Position numbers and translations under genes: made by a program
The notes under the pieces: model-generated
Seen by the model: the letters and a program-made list of their open reading frames with translations, nothing else
The model's database searches: none
What the model was told of the DNA's origin: nothing
Shown here: positions 9,731 through 19,216 of the stretch, piece after piece
Position numbering within the stretch: position 1 is the stretch's first letter
Layout of the letters: each line of letters begins with the position of its first letter
NCBI RefSeq assembly: GCF_006970445.1
Contig: NZ_CP033877.1
Span: forward strand, 1,434,750 to 1,498,749
DNA length: 64,000 bases
Direction of reading: 5' to 3'
Source of the DNA: Stenotrophomonas maltophilia
GTDB lineage: Bacteria > Pseudomonadota > Gammaproteobacteria > Xanthomonadales > Xanthomonadaceae

Positions 9731-9754
9731 CATCCACGCATGGCGTGGATCTAC
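9731..9754 (-). repeat. SMAG (GTAG) palindromic element
   Basis: Minus strand reads GTAGATCCACGCCATGCGTG plus GATG: the GTAG end followed by a ten-base hairpin. It lies between the tip-adhesin gene and the mini-pilin gene. Confidence 0.85.
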
Positions 9755-9772
9755 CGAAACCCTCCCCGGTGG

Positions 9773-9793
9773 GTGCCGACCGTTGGTCGGCAC
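9773..9793. repeat. SMAG-like palindrome of the GTGCCGACC type
   Basis: Perfect nine-base arms gtgccgacc / ggtcggcac with a three-base loop. The same palindrome recurs at 21648. Together with the element at 9731 it separates the four-gene pilus operon from the mini-pilin/chaperone pair. Confidence 0.8.
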
Positions 9794-9798
9794 GCAGG

Positions 9799-10857
9799 TC
9801 AATAAGTGATCGTCACCTGCACCAGGTCGTTGTAGGTGCCGGCCGGGGGCTGGCCGGTGACCGGCGGCACGCGGCCATAGATGGTCAGCTGCTGCGCGCT
9901 GCCGGTGCCGGTGCTGCTGGCCGTATCGACGGTCAACGTATTGCCCCAGCGCTGGCTCCGCGCCGGATCCCGGTACAGCTCGTAGGTAAGGTAGTAGGTG
10001 TTGCTGCCGATGATGGTGGCCATGCGCCGGGTGGTGGTGGCACTGGGATTGTTCTGGCCGTTGTTGAGGCCGACCTGGAAGGCGGTGTTCTTCAGGCAGG
10101 TCAGGGTCAGGGTTGCGGTCTGGTCGATGTTGGCCGGGATGCCGCCGGTGACGTTGCCGAAGTTCATGTTGGTGGTGACGTAGCTTCCGCATTGCGGCAG
10201 CACGTTGGCGGTGGCGGTGAAGCTGAAGGCGGCACTGGCGCTGTTGGTGCCGGTGGCGCCGCCGTTGCAGGTGGCGGGAATGGTGGCGGTGCCGAGCAGG
10301 ACTTCGTTCCAGGCCCAGGTCAGCACCACGCTGGCACCGCTGAAGGTGCTGCTGTACGCGCCGGAAGCCAGGACCTGGTTGGCCGGGATCTGCCCGAACA
10401 GCTGCACGGTCTGCGCACCACTACCGCCGGTCAGCAGCGGTACGTTGTAGCTCATGGTCAGCTCCTGCGCCGGCGGCGTGCCGCGCGGGACCAGGCCGGT
10501 GGCCTGGCCGAAGCTGGCATTGTTGTAGAGCTGGAAATTCATGGTGTCGCTGGTGGAGGTGGCCATCGTGCGGAAGGTGGCGCTGCTGCCGCCGCCAGTG
10601 CCTGCGCCGATGCCCACGCAGACGCGCACGCCAGTGGTGGCCAGCAGGCTCAGCGCGGCGGTGGTGCAGGTCACCGTGATGTTGAGGTTGGCCGTGCTCG
10701 GGCCGGGCGCATTGCTGTTGATGTTGCCGAACGGCAGGGTCGGATTGGCGACCGCCGTGCAGACCGCGGTGGCACCGGCGGGCGCCGCTGCCAGCAGCCC
10801 GGCCCACAGCAGCAGGACGAGCAGCAGTACCCTCATGGCGCCACCTCCGGAACGCAC
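9799..10857 (-). CDS. CsuE-like tip adhesin with two SCPU domains
   Basis: A 352-residue secreted subunit of an archaic (Csu-type) chaperone-usher pilus. Signal peptide about 1-29. First SCPU-like domain about 30-190 (opens TAVCTAVANPTLPFGNIN) and second about 200-352 (opens SFTATANVLPQCGSY; ends DLVQVTITY). CsuE tip subunits have this two-domain build, the N-terminal domain binding hydrophobic surfaces. Its start overlaps the usher gene by 25 bases. Role as tip subunit is inferred from position after the usher and double length. Confidence 0.8.
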   Translation of the reverse strand: MRSGGGAMRVLLLVLLLWAGLLAAAPAGATAVCTAVANPTLPFGNINSNAPGPSTANLNITVTCTTAALSLLATTGVRVCVGIGAGTGGGSSATFRTMATSTSDTMNFQLYNNASFGQATGLVPRGTPPAQELTMSYNVPLLTGGSGAQTVQLFGQIPANQVLASGAYSSTFSGASVVLTWAWNEVLLGTATIPATCNGGATGTNSASAAFSFTATANVLPQCGSYVTTNMNFGNVTGGIPANIDQTATLTLTCLKNTAFQVGLNNGQNNPSATTTRRMATIIGSNTYYLTYELYRDPARSQRWGNTLTVDTASSTGTGSAQQLTIYGRVPPVTGQPPAGTYNDLVQVTITY

Positions 10858-13256
10858 TGCTGCGGTGCCGGTTTCGGGCGGGCGCCGGACGCCACCACCT
10901 TGGGCAGGTCCGGTACTTTCACCCGGCAGGGGCCGCGGCTGGTGGTGACGTACAGCACGCTGCCGGCGGCGACATCTTCCAGATAGAGCAGGCCGTCGTA
11001 GCCGACCGTGGCCTGGCGGCCATCAGGCAGCTGTACCTCGCTGCCCACCTCCAATGGCTGCCCGTCCATCGCCAGCAGGGTCAGGCTCAGTGATGGTCGC
11101 GAGCGCAGCTGGAAGGTCACGCGGGTGCCGGCGCGCTGGCGCGGCGTGACCCAGTCCTCGATGCGGTCGGCGCGCATGTCTTCGGGCAGGTCCAGGGTGT
11201 CGATCGAGACCCGGTTGCGTTGCCAGGACAACAACGGACTGACCAGCAGCAGACCGCGATCATCGGTGACGCCGATCAGGCGGTTCTCCAGCCGCACCGG
11301 GACGCCGCCGACGCCATTGGTGCTGATCACCGCGAACGCATCGGATACCTCGCGCGTGGCGAAGGCGTGCCCGCCCATCCACACCAGGCTGCCGCTGGCG
11401 CTGGCGTAGGCATAGTTGAGTCCACCCTGGCGCGACGCACCGAACGAATAGCGGCCGACATCGTTGAGGATGCCGACCTCGGCCAGGCCGCCGTTGCCGT
11501 CCTCGCCGTGGCGCAGCTGCGCGCGCCAGCCGACGCCGCCGGCACTGCCATCGCCCGGCACCGGCTGGGTCACGTCGGCCACCCAGCTCTGGCTATCGCC
11601 GTTGCGCTGGCTCGAAAGGCTGGCCTGGCGGTTGTTGCCCAGGCTGGCCGTCACCGACAGGTAGATGCTGCGGTCGTCGCTGCGGTCCAGGTTCTGGTTC
11701 ACCGACAGGTAGGCTGACCAGCGCTGGCTCCACGTACGCGACCAGAACAGGCTCGCGTAGCGGTTGTCGTCGCCGTCGGGATAGCGCAGGCGCAGATAGC
11801 TGGCGCTGAGCGTGCCCAGCCGCAGCAGGTCCAGGCCGAGCGTGGCCTGTTCGCTGATGCTTGGTGGCAGGTTGCCCTGCAGCGCGCCCAGGTCACGGTA
11901 GTCGCCGTGGCTGCGCACGCTGCGCAGATTGACGTTGAAGCGACGGTTGTTCCAGCTGTAGCCCAACGCCCATTGCCCACCCTGCAGGCCGTGGTAGTCA
12001 CTGTGCGCATAGGCGGCATTGAACACACCGGCGGCGCCGAGCAGCCACCAGCCACCGATGCCGGCCTGGGCCAGGCCACCGCCGCCTTCGGCATGCGCCT
12101 CGCCGGTGAACCTGTCGGTGACACCGCCGCGCCAGCTGGCACTGGCCACCGTGCGATCGTCATAGGCGAAGGAGCGCTCGCCGAAATCCCGGCGCAGGTG
12201 GCCGACGCCGACCGACCAGTCCGACAGGCCCTTGGCCAGCAGCTGCTGGGTGCCGTAGAAACTGAAATCCAGCGTCTGCATGCGGCCGAACGCGTCGGTC
12301 ACCACCACCTGGGCGTTGCCGGTGCCGCTGATGCCGGGCTGTGCTGCCAGCTGGAAGGGGCCGACCGGCACCTGGCCGCTGTACTGGCGCAGGCCATCGA
12401 CATACAGCTCGACCGTGGAGGGCACCACGGCCTGGCCGAGGAAGCTCGGCGTGGGCGTGAGCACGCGATAGGGCTGCAGGCCGTAATTGCGGCCGATCTG
12501 CAGGCCGCCCAGGCGCACCGGGCGGGTCCAGTCGACGAAGCCACTGTAGAAGTCGCCGACCTCCAGCGTGGTTGCGCTGTCGGGGAAATCCAGGCTCCAG
12601 CGCGTGTCCAGGCGCACGCTCTCGCTGCGCCAGTGGCGGTCGCCGGGTTGCTGGTAGCGGCGGCTGATGGCGGTGTTTTCGAAAGTGCCGTTGCCGATAC
12701 CGAACACGCGCAGCTCCGAGCTCAGGCTGAGGTTGCCGAGCGTGTCCACCCGGCTGCCGTAGACGTCGTAGTTGAGCAGCACGCCGGGCGAGGCGTTGCC
12801 CGTGGGTGCGCGCGTCTGCGGCCGGCTGAGCACGGTGGTGGGCAGGGTCAGCTGGTCCAAGGGCACGTCCAGTGCCAAGGTCTGCATGTGTGCGTCATAG
12901 CGCACCACCGCGCCGCTGATCTGGTCCAGGTAGACCGGCGCATCGCCGCTGGCGTTGAAGCCGAGCTGGCGCAGCACTTCGGGGCTGGCCTGCAGCCGGC
13001 CGCGGTTCTCGGTGAACGGCAGCAGGCCGCGCGGCGTGCTGTTGAGCGACACATCCAGGTACAGCGTCTGGCTGGCGGTCAGCGGGGTCGGGGGCGGCAG
13101 GATGGCATCTGCCGATACGCCGGAGACATCAGCCGCCGCCATGCCGGACACATCGGCGGCCTCGGTCGCCGCGGGAGCCAGGGCAGCCAGCAGCGCGCCC
13201 ATCAACGCCTCAGCGAGCCGGTGGGGGCGACAGTGGCGTCTGTTCCGACTCGCCAT
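10833..13256 (-). CDS. outer-membrane usher, CsuD-like (FimD/PapC superfamily)
   Basis: An 807-residue usher that secretes and assembles pilin subunits. An N-terminal export signal covers about residues 15-33; I took the upstream Met, which gives an Arg-rich n-region, but Met19 (codon at 13202) is an alternative that would avoid most of the 47-base overlap with the chaperone gene. Next come an N-terminal subunit-binding domain, a long beta-barrel of alternating aromatic strands from about 150, with plug-like region RVLTPTPSFLGQAVVPSTVE (about 265), and a C-terminal domain (LPDGRQATVGYDGLLYLEDV). Lacks nothing obvious. Part of the pilin-chaperone-usher-adhesin operon. Confidence 0.9.
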   Translation of the reverse strand: MASRNRRHCRPHRLAEALMGALLAALAPAATEAADVSGMAAADVSGVSADAILPPPTPLTASQTLYLDVSLNSTPRGLLPFTENRGRLQASPEVLRQLGFNASGDAPVYLDQISGAVVRYDAHMQTLALDVPLDQLTLPTTVLSRPQTRAPTGNASPGVLLNYDVYGSRVDTLGNLSLSSELRVFGIGNGTFENTAISRRYQQPGDRHWRSESVRLDTRWSLDFPDSATTLEVGDFYSGFVDWTRPVRLGGLQIGRNYGLQPYRVLTPTPSFLGQAVVPSTVELYVDGLRQYSGQVPVGPFQLAAQPGISGTGNAQVVVTDAFGRMQTLDFSFYGTQQLLAKGLSDWSVGVGHLRRDFGERSFAYDDRTVASASWRGGVTDRFTGEAHAEGGGGLAQAGIGGWWLLGAAGVFNAAYAHSDYHGLQGGQWALGYSWNNRRFNVNLRSVRSHGDYRDLGALQGNLPPSISEQATLGLDLLRLGTLSASYLRLRYPDGDDNRYASLFWSRTWSQRWSAYLSVNQNLDRSDDRSIYLSVTASLGNNRQASLSSQRNGDSQSWVADVTQPVPGDGSAGGVGWRAQLRHGEDGNGGLAEVGILNDVGRYSFGASRQGGLNYAYASASGSLVWMGGHAFATREVSDAFAVISTNGVGGVPVRLENRLIGVTDDRGLLLVSPLLSWQRNRVSIDTLDLPEDMRADRIEDWVTPRQRAGTRVTFQLRSRPSLSLTLLAMDGQPLEVGSEVQLPDGRQATVGYDGLLYLEDVAAGSVLYVTTSRGPCRVKVPDLPKVVASGARPKPAPQQCVPEVAP

Positions 13257-13962
13257 TGAGCTTGGCCGTGATCTGGTCGTTGTCGCGGTCGATCGCCGTG
13301 CGTTCGATCGGCCAGCGCATCACCTGGCCGGGCAACACGTAGCCCAGCAGCCCGGGATGGACGATGCGCGGGCGCGTGGTGCTGCCCAGCGCGAGATCGG
13401 CGATCTGTGCGTAGCCGTTGCCCGAATTGGCCACCTCGACGCCGTTGCGGCCGTCCGCCAACCGCACCAGGCGGGCCTGCAGCCGCGGTGCCAGCGTGGC
13501 GGCCGAGGGCTGCACGAACACCGGAATCGAATAGCGCAGCACGAACTGCATGCCACCTGTGCGGGTGGCCAGGTCGGGCACCTCGTCGACGATCAGGCGG
13601 TAATACTGCTGTGCCGGTGGCGGCTCCCTGTCCGGACGCATGACCCGCACCAGCTGCTGCTGGCCGGCGGCCAGTTCCTGCATCGGTGGAGTGGCCATCA
13701 ATTCGTCGGTGGGCAGCAGCTGTTCCTGGCCGTCCTGCTGCACCCAGCGGAACACGCGCACCTGCAGCTTCACCGGCGAAGTGCCGCTGTTGGTCAGCCA
13801 CAGCTCGCCGGCACGCTGGCGGGCTTCCAGCTGCAGGCTGGTCGGGGCGACCTGCAGGCTGGTGGCGCCGGCGGTGGCGGCGGCCAGCAGGTACAGGGCG
13901 AGCAGCGCCACGCCGGTGGCGCGCCACGGGCGGGGTCCGGCCATGCGGGCGTGCTCCATCAA
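13210..13962 (-). CDS. periplasmic pilus assembly chaperone, CsuC-like
   Basis: A 250-residue chaperone: N-terminal signal about residues 1-33, then SLQVAPTSLQLEARQRAGEL (first Ig domain), VQVRVFRW-type strand, and LAAGQQQLVRVMRPDREPP, the conserved stretch at the end of domain 1 that contacts the usher and subunits. YYRLIVDEVP and YSIPVFVQP match the PapD-like signature region. Starts by a 4-base overlap (ATGA) with the pilin gene upstream. It donates a beta strand to SCPU pilins in the periplasm until they reach the usher. Confidence 0.9.
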   Translation of the reverse strand: MMEHARMAGPRPWRATGVALLALYLLAAATAGATSLQVAPTSLQLEARQRAGELWLTNSGTSPVKLQVRVFRWVQQDGQEQLLPTDELMATPPMQELAAGQQQLVRVMRPDREPPPAQQYYRLIVDEVPDLATRTGGMQFVLRYSIPVFVQPSAATLAPRLQARLVRLADGRNGVEVANSGNGYAQIADLALGSTTRPRIVHPGLLGYVLPGQVMRWPIERTAIDRDNDQITAKLNGESEQTPLSPPPAR

Positions 13963-14495
13963 TAGGTGATCGTGGCGGTAACGGTATCCAGGTAGTTACC
14001 GGTGGCCGGGTTATTGGTGCTCAGGTTCAGGATCTGGCCGTAGACGATGTAGGGCACGGCCAGGCCGGTGCCGATGCCGGCCTGGGTATTGGTGCCGGAC
14101 GTGGCGCCCCAGACCAGGGTATGCGCGGCGTCCTGGTAGAGCTGGTAGCCGACGTAGTTGTTGGCGGTCACCGCAGCATTGGTGTTCTTCATCCGCCGCG
14201 TGGTGACGTCATTGGCAGTGCTGGCATTGGCGCCCGCATTCAGCGAGATGGTGTAGGGCGTCAGTGCCGAGCACTGCGCGGTCACCGTGCCCTGGCCCAG
14301 CGTGGGCGTCGCGGTGGTCGAGGCGGCGGTGCCGAAGTCGACGTTGGTGGCGGCCGCCGCCGTGATGGTGCAGGCCTTGGTGACCACCAGGGTGACGTTG
14401 AAGGTGGTGGTGTCGGCGGCCAGCGCCGGGCTGGACAGCAGGAGCCCTGCCACGACCCAGGCTAGCGGGGATCGAACTGGGGATCGCATGGACAA
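13959..14495 (-). CDS. major SCPU-domain pilin, CsuA/B-like
   Basis: A 178-residue secreted subunit: signal peptide about 1-27 (ends SSPALAAD), then one SCPU domain starting TTFNVTLVVTKACTI with the first conserved Cys and a second Cys at VTAQCSAL, ending VTATITY. First gene of the operon, preceded by a strong ribosome-binding site (agggagg, eight bases before ATG). Short length and first position suit the main shaft subunit. Confidence 0.85.
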   Translation of the reverse strand: MSMRSPVRSPLAWVVAGLLLSSPALAADTTTFNVTLVVTKACTITAAAATNVDFGTAASTTATPTLGQGTVTAQCSALTPYTISLNAGANASTANDVTTRRMKNTNAAVTANNYVGYQLYQDAAHTLVWGATSGTNTQAGIGTGLAVPYIVYGQILNLSTNNPATGNYLDTVTATITY

Positions 14496-14715
14496 CCTCC
14501 CTGACCCGAAGGTCCGTTGAACAAGGCGAAGACGGCACGTTCGGCGCCGCTTTGACGACAGTGGGTCCAGCTTAGGAGGCGTAAGTGTCTGTAATCCGTG
14601 ATAAATAGGCAGGCGAAAGAGTGGAGGCCATCACGCTTTCACTTTCCTTGCCGGAACCGTGCATGGCCCGGATCGCCAGTTGGGTGGCGTTCGTTCAGAT
14701 TGCGGCCGGATCGGC

Positions 14716-14721
14716 GATAAT
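14716..14721 (+). promoter_or_regulatory. -10 element (GATAAT) of map
   Basis: GATAAT ends eight bases before the chosen map ATG, so a transcript started here would be leaderless or nearly so. A weak -35 (ttcaga at 14694-14699) lies 16 bases upstream. No Shine-Dalgarno is visible before the ATG, in agreement with a leaderless start, but this is inference. Confidence 0.4.
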
Positions 14722-14728
14722 GGGTGCC

Positions 14729-15505
14729 ATGAGCGTGAATCTGAAAACCCCGCAGGAAATCGAGATGATGCGCATCGCCGGCCGCCTGGCCAGCGAAGTG
14801 CTCGACATCGTCACCCCCCACGTCAAGCCCGGTGTCACCACCGAGGAACTGGACCGCATCTGCCACGACCACATCGTGAACGTGCAGGGCGCCATTCCGG
14901 CCAACGTCGGCTACCGCGGCTTCCCGAAGACCGTGTGCACCTCGGTCAACAATGTCATCTGCCACGGCATCCCCAGCGAAGGGAAGGTGCTGAAGGATGG
15001 CGACATCATCAATATCGACGTCACCGTCATCAAGGACGGCTGGCACGGCGACACCAGCCGCATGTACTTCGTCGGCACCCCGTCGGTGATGGCCCGCCGC
15101 CTGGTGGAAACCACTTACGAAGCCATGTGGCGCGGCATCCGTGCGGTGCGTCCGGGCGCCACCCTGGGCGACATCGGCCATGCCATCCAGAGCTATGCCG
15201 AAGGCGAGCGTTTCAGCGTGGTGCGCGAGTACTGCGGCCACGGCATCGGCAAGGTCTACCACGACGAGCCGCAGGTGGTGCATTACGGCCGCCCGGGCCA
15301 GGGCCTGGTGCTGCAGCCCGGCATGACCTTCACCATCGAGCCGATGATCAACGAAGGCACCCGCTACAACAAGGTGCTGCCGGATGGCTGGACCGTGGTG
15401 ACCAAGGACCGCAAGCTGTCGGCGCAGTGGGAGCACATGATCGCGGTCACCGAGACCGGCGTGGACGTGCTGACCCTGTCGCCAGGCGAGTCGCAGGTCT
15501 CCTGA
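14729..15505 (+). CDS. map: methionine aminopeptidase, type I
   Basis: Removes the N-terminal Met from nascent proteins. The 258-residue protein starts MSVNLKTPQEIEMMRIAGRL, as type I bacterial enzymes do; an upstream in-frame Met at 14621 would add 36 unrelated residues. The five metal ligands are visible in IDVTVIKDGWHGDTS (two Asp), the HGIGKVYHDEP region (His), TFTIEPMI (Glu) and QWEHMIAVTETG (Glu). First gene of a probable map-glnD-dapD-yffB-dapE transcription unit; glnD begins two bases after its stop. Confidence 0.96.
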   Translation: MSVNLKTPQEIEMMRIAGRLASEVLDIVTPHVKPGVTTEELDRICHDHIVNVQGAIPANVGYRGFPKTVCTSVNNVICHGIPSEGKVLKDGDIINIDVTVIKDGWHGDTSRMYFVGTPSVMARRLVETTYEAMWRGIRAVRPGATLGDIGHAIQSYAEGERFSVVREYCGHGIGKVYHDEPQVVHYGRPGQGLVLQPGMTFTIEPMINEGTRYNKVLPDGWTVVTKDRKLSAQWEHMIAVTETGVDVLTLSPGESQVS

Positions 15506-15507
15506 AG

Positions 15508-18135
15508 ATGCTGCCGGCGAGTTCGCTGCTGGACACGCCGGCCGCGTCGCTCAACGACCCGGATTGGGCTGCTGCCGCGCGCCAGGCGCTGCAGCAGGCC
15601 GACGCGCGCCTGTACCGCCGCTTCGACCAGGGCGACAACATCGAGCGCCTGCTGGCGCTGCGCGCGCGCGCTGCCGACCATCTGATCCGCCTGGCCTGGC
15701 AGCGCTGCCTGCCGGCCGACAGCGGGCTGTCGCTGTTCGCGGTTGGCGGCTATGGCCGCGGTGAACTGTTTCCGCGTTCGGACATCGACCTGCTGGTGTT
15801 CGGCGATCCGCCGGCACAGCTGGCCCATGAGGCGGCGCTGGCGCGCCTGTTCGCGCTGCTGTGGGACTGCGGATTGGCGGTCAGCCATGCGGTGCGTTCG
15901 GCCTTGCAGTGCCGCGAGGCGGCGACTGACCAGACCGTGCTGACCGCGCTGATCGAGGCACGCCCGATCCTGGCCGATGATGCGGCGCGCCGCGCGCTGC
16001 GCGAGGCCGTCGACGATCGGGAGCTGTGGCCGGCACGCACGTTCTTCCTGGCCAAGCTGGAAGAGCTGCGCAACCGTCACCAGCGCTTCGGCGATACCGC
16101 CGACAACCTGGAGCCGGACCTGAAGGATGGGCCCGGCGGCCTGCGCGATCTCAATACGCTGGGCTGGATGGCGCTGCGTGCCTTCGGCGTGCGCGACCTG
16201 GAGGCACTGGTCGGGCTCGGCCATCTGGGCGCTGACGAAGCGGCGGCCCTGAAGCGGGAACGTGCGGTACTGGCGCGGTTGCGCTTCGGCCTGCACCTGG
16301 TGGCGCGCCGCCCGGAAGAGCGCCTGCGTTTCGATTACCAGAAGACCCTGGCCGCGCGCCTGGGCTTCGAAGACGATGCCGAAAATCTCGGTGTCGAGAA
16401 GATGATGCAGGGCTTCTACCGCGCCGCATTGGTGGTGCGCCGGATCAGCGACCGCCTGCTGCAGCGCTTCGAGGAACAGTTCGATGGCGAGGCCCAGCCG
16501 GAACCGTTGACCGTGGGCTTTTCCCTGCGCCGCGGCTACCTGGCCGCCAACGAGGCCGACTGGCCGCGCGGCGACATCGGCCAGGTGTTCGCACTGTTTT
16601 CCAGCTGGGCCAACAATCCGCAGGTGCGCGGCCTGCATTCGCTGACCGCGCGCGCGCTGGCCGAAGCGCTGCCGTTGTTGCCGGCCTACGACCAGGCCGA
16701 TGCCGATGCACGCGAGCAGTTCCTGGCCCTGCTGCGTGGCCAGCGTCCGGTCGATACGCTTTCGCGCATGGCGCGGCTGGGCGTGCTTGGCCAGTGGATT
16801 CCCGCGTTTGCCCAGGTCAGCGGGCGCATGCAGTTCGACCTGTTCCATGTCTATACGGTCGACCAGCACACGCTGATGGTCCTGCGCAACATCGGCCAGT
16901 TCGCCAGCAGCCGTGCCGACGAGCGCTTCTCGATCGCGCACGAAGTGTGGCCACGCCTGCGCAAGCCGGAACTGCTGCTGCTGGCCGGCCTGTTCCATGA
17001 CATCGCCAAGGGCCGTGGCGGCGACCACTCGGAGCTGGGTGCGGTGGACGCGCGTGCGTTCTGCCAGGCACATGCGCTCAGTGGCACCGATACCGAGCTG
17101 GTGGCATGGCTGGTCGAACAGCACCTGCGCATGTCGGTGACCGCGCAGAAGCAGGACATCGCCGATCCGGTGGTGATCCATCGCTTCGCCACGCTGGTTG
17201 GCAGCCGCGATCGCCTTGACTACCTGTACCTGCTGACCTGTGCCGATATCGCCGGCACCAGCCCGAAACTGTGGAATGCCTGGAAGGACCGCCTGCTGGC
17301 CGACCTGTACTTCGCCACCCGGCGCGCACTGCGCGAGGGGCTGGAGCACCCGGTGCCGGCTGCCGAGCGCGTGGCCGAAGCGCGTGACAGCGTGCGCGCG
17401 CTGGTGCGCGAGCGGGGCTACGACGATGCCACCATCGACCGCCAGTTCGCGGTAATGCCTGATGAAGGCTTCATCCGCCTGCGCCCCGAGCAGCTGGCCT
17501 GGCAGGCTGCCGCGCTGGTGCCGGTGAAGCAGGGCCAGGCGCTGGTGAAGGTTCGCCGGATCAGCGTCGACGACCCGGCGCTGGAAGTATTCGTGCATTC
17601 GCCGGACCGCGACGGCCTGTTCGCGGCGATCGTGATGACGCTGGACCGCAAGGGCTACGGCATCCACCGCGCACGCGTGCTGGACGGTCCGGCCGACACC
17701 ATCTTCGATACCTTCGAAGTGAACCCGGCCGACACGTTTGCCGATGGCAGCAGTGCCAACCTGGAAGCGGCGCTGCGCGAGGCACTCAGTGGTGACCTGT
17801 CGCGCCTGCGGCCGTCGCGCCGGGTGGTACCGCGGCAGCTGCGGCACTTCCGCTTCGCCCCGCGCATCGAGTTCCGCGATGAACCGGGCGCAACCCGTTT
17901 TGCCCTGGTCGCCCCCGACCGTCCCGGCCTGCTGGCCGATGTGGCGTTCGTGCTGCGCAACCAGGGCCTGCGCGTGCATGATGCGCGCATTGCCACGTTC
18001 GGCGAACGCGCCGAAGACACCTTCGTGATCAGTGACGAACACGACCTCCCCCTGACTGAACCTGCCCGGCAGCAGCTGCATGACGCGATGCTGGCCTGCC
18101 TGGACCCTGATCGAAACGCCGGAGACCCCGCCTGA
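15508..18135 (+). CDS. glnD: bifunctional PII uridylyltransferase / uridylyl-removing enzyme
   Basis: Nitrogen sensor that uridylylates PII (GlnB/GlnK) when glutamine is low and deuridylylates it when glutamine is high. 875 residues, typical. The nucleotidyltransferase motif [18 protein letters not shown] is at about 75-95. An HD domain follows ([18 protein letters not shown], about 500). Two C-terminal ACT domains bind glutamine ([18 protein letters not shown] about 690; [18 protein letters not shown] about 800). Start chosen at [10 protein letters not shown] right after the map stop. Its stop overlaps the dapD start (TGATG). Confidence 0.97.
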   Translation: MLPASSLLDTPAASLNDPDWAAAARQALQQADARLYRRFDQGDNIERLLALRARAADHLIRLAWQRCLPADSGLSLFAVGGYGRGELFPRSDIDLLVFGDPPAQLAHEAALARLFALLWDCGLAVSHAVRSALQCREAATDQTVLTALIEARPILADDAARRALREAVDDRELWPARTFFLAKLEELRNRHQRFGDTADNLEPDLKDGPGGLRDLNTLGWMALRAFGVRDLEALVGLGHLGADEAAALKRERAVLARLRFGLHLVARRPEERLRFDYQKTLAARLGFEDDAENLGVEKMMQGFYRAALVVRRISDRLLQRFEEQFDGEAQPEPLTVGFSLRRGYLAANEADWPRGDIGQVFALFSSWANNPQVRGLHSLTARALAEALPLLPAYDQADADAREQFLALLRGQRPVDTLSRMARLGVLGQWIPAFAQVSGRMQFDLFHVYTVDQHTLMVLRNIGQFASSRADERFSIAHEVWPRLRKPELLLLAGLFHDIAKGRGGDHSELGAVDARAFCQAHALSGTDTELVAWLVEQHLRMSVTAQKQDIADPVVIHRFATLVGSRDRLDYLYLLTCADIAGTSPKLWNAWKDRLLADLYFATRRALREGLEHPVPAAERVAEARDSVRALVRERGYDDATIDRQFAVMPDEGFIRLRPEQLAWQAAALVPVKQGQALVKVRRISVDDPALEVFVHSPDRDGLFAAIVMTLDRKGYGIHRARVLDGPADTIFDTFEVNPADTFADGSSANLEAALREALSGDLSRLRPSRRVVPRQLRHFRFAPRIEFRDEPGATRFALVAPDRPGLLADVAFVLRNQGLRVHDARIATFGERAEDTFVISDEHDLPLTEPARQQLHDAMLACLDPDRNAGDPA

Positions 18136-19214
18136 TGGCCACCAAGCCCGCCAAGAAGACCGCCGCGACCCCCAAGAGCGCAGCGGCCCGGAAACCTGCT
18201 GCCGCCGCACCGGCCGCGAAGAAGACCATTGCGCCGAAGAAGGCCGCTGCGGTGAAGGCCCCGGCGAAGAAAACGGCTGCGGTGAAGCGTGCTGTGAAGA
18301 AGCCGGCGCCGGCCAAGAGCGCCGAAGCCGTCCGCGCCGAAACCATCGCCCGCAAGTCGCTGCGCAAGCCGTCGGCACCGGGCGTGGAAGAGCTGAAGTT
18401 CGGCATCGAGAGTGCCTTCGAGCGCCGTGCGACGCTGACCCTGCACGAGCTGGAAGGTTCCACCCGTCCGCTGGTCAACCGCGTGATCGATGGCCTGGAA
18501 ACCGGTGAATTCCGTGTCGCCGAGCCGGACGGCCAGGGTGGCTGGAAGGTCAACGAGTGGCTGAAGAAGGCGGTGCTGCTGTACTTCCGCGTCAACGACA
18601 TGGCGGTGGTCGATGCGCGCCCCGCACCGTTCTGGGACAAGGTCGAATCGCGTTTCGCCGGCTATGACGAAGCGAAGTTCCGCCGTGGTGGCGTGCGCGT
18701 GGTACCGGGCGCGATCGCCCGCCGCGGTACCTACTTCGGCAAGGACGTGGTGCTGATGCCGAGCTTCACCAACATCGGCGCCTATGTCGGCGAAGGCACC
18801 ATGGTCGACACCTGGGCCACCGTCGGTTCCTGCGCGCAGATCGGCCAGCACTGCCACCTGTCCGGCGGCGCCGGCATCGGCGGCGTGCTGGAGCCGCTGC
18901 AGGCCAGCCCGACCATCATCGAGGACCACTGCTTCATCGGTGCCCGTTCGGAAGTGGTGGAAGGCGTGGTGGTCGGCCACCACAGCGTGATCGGCATGGG
19001 CGTGTTCCTCAGCCAGAGCACCCGCATCTACAACCGTGCCACCGGCGAGATCAGCTACGGCTACATCCCGCCGTACAGCGTGGTGGTGTCCGGCTCGCTG
19101 CCGAGCAAGGACGGTACCCATTCGCTGTACTGCGCGGTGATCGTCAAGCAGGTCGATGCCCGCACCCGCAGCAAGACCAGCGTCAACGACCTGCTGCGCG
19201 GCCTGGCTGACTGA
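18135..19214 (+). CDS. dapD: tetrahydrodipicolinate N-succinyltransferase with a histone-H1-like N-terminal tail
   Basis: Transfers succinyl from succinyl-CoA to tetrahydrodipicolinate in the succinylase lysine/DAP pathway. Residues about 80-359 align with the usual 274-residue enzyme: [15 protein letters not shown], then left-handed beta-helix hexapeptide repeats ([40 protein letters not shown]) and the end [20 protein letters not shown]. Residues 1-65 are almost only Lys, Ala, Pro and Thr in AAKK/KPAAA repeats like an H1-type tail, absent from the E. coli enzyme. The start is supported by TGATG coupling to glnD and by the absence of another in-frame ATG before the domain. Acts with dapE downstream. 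Confidence 0.93.
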   Translation: MATKPAKKTAATPKSAAARKPAAAAPAAKKTIAPKKAAAVKAPAKKTAAVKRAVKKPAPAKSAEAVRAETIARKSLRKPSAPGVEELKFGIESAFERRATLTLHELEGSTRPLVNRVIDGLETGEFRVAEPDGQGGWKVNEWLKKAVLLYFRVNDMAVVDARPAPFWDKVESRFAGYDEAKFRRGGVRVVPGAIARRGTYFGKDVVLMPSFTNIGAYVGEGTMVDTWATVGSCAQIGQHCHLSGGAGIGGVLEPLQASPTIIEDHCFIGARSEVVEGVVVGHHSVIGMGVFLSQSTRIYNRATGEISYGYIPPYSVVVSGSLPSKDGTHSLYCAVIVKQVDARTRSKTSVNDLLRGLAD

Positions 19215-19216
19215 AG

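Noticed and set aside
15364..18378. Open frame of about 1000 codons antisense to glnD
   Set aside because: glnD has all its domains on the other strand; the antisense product has no recognisable motif.
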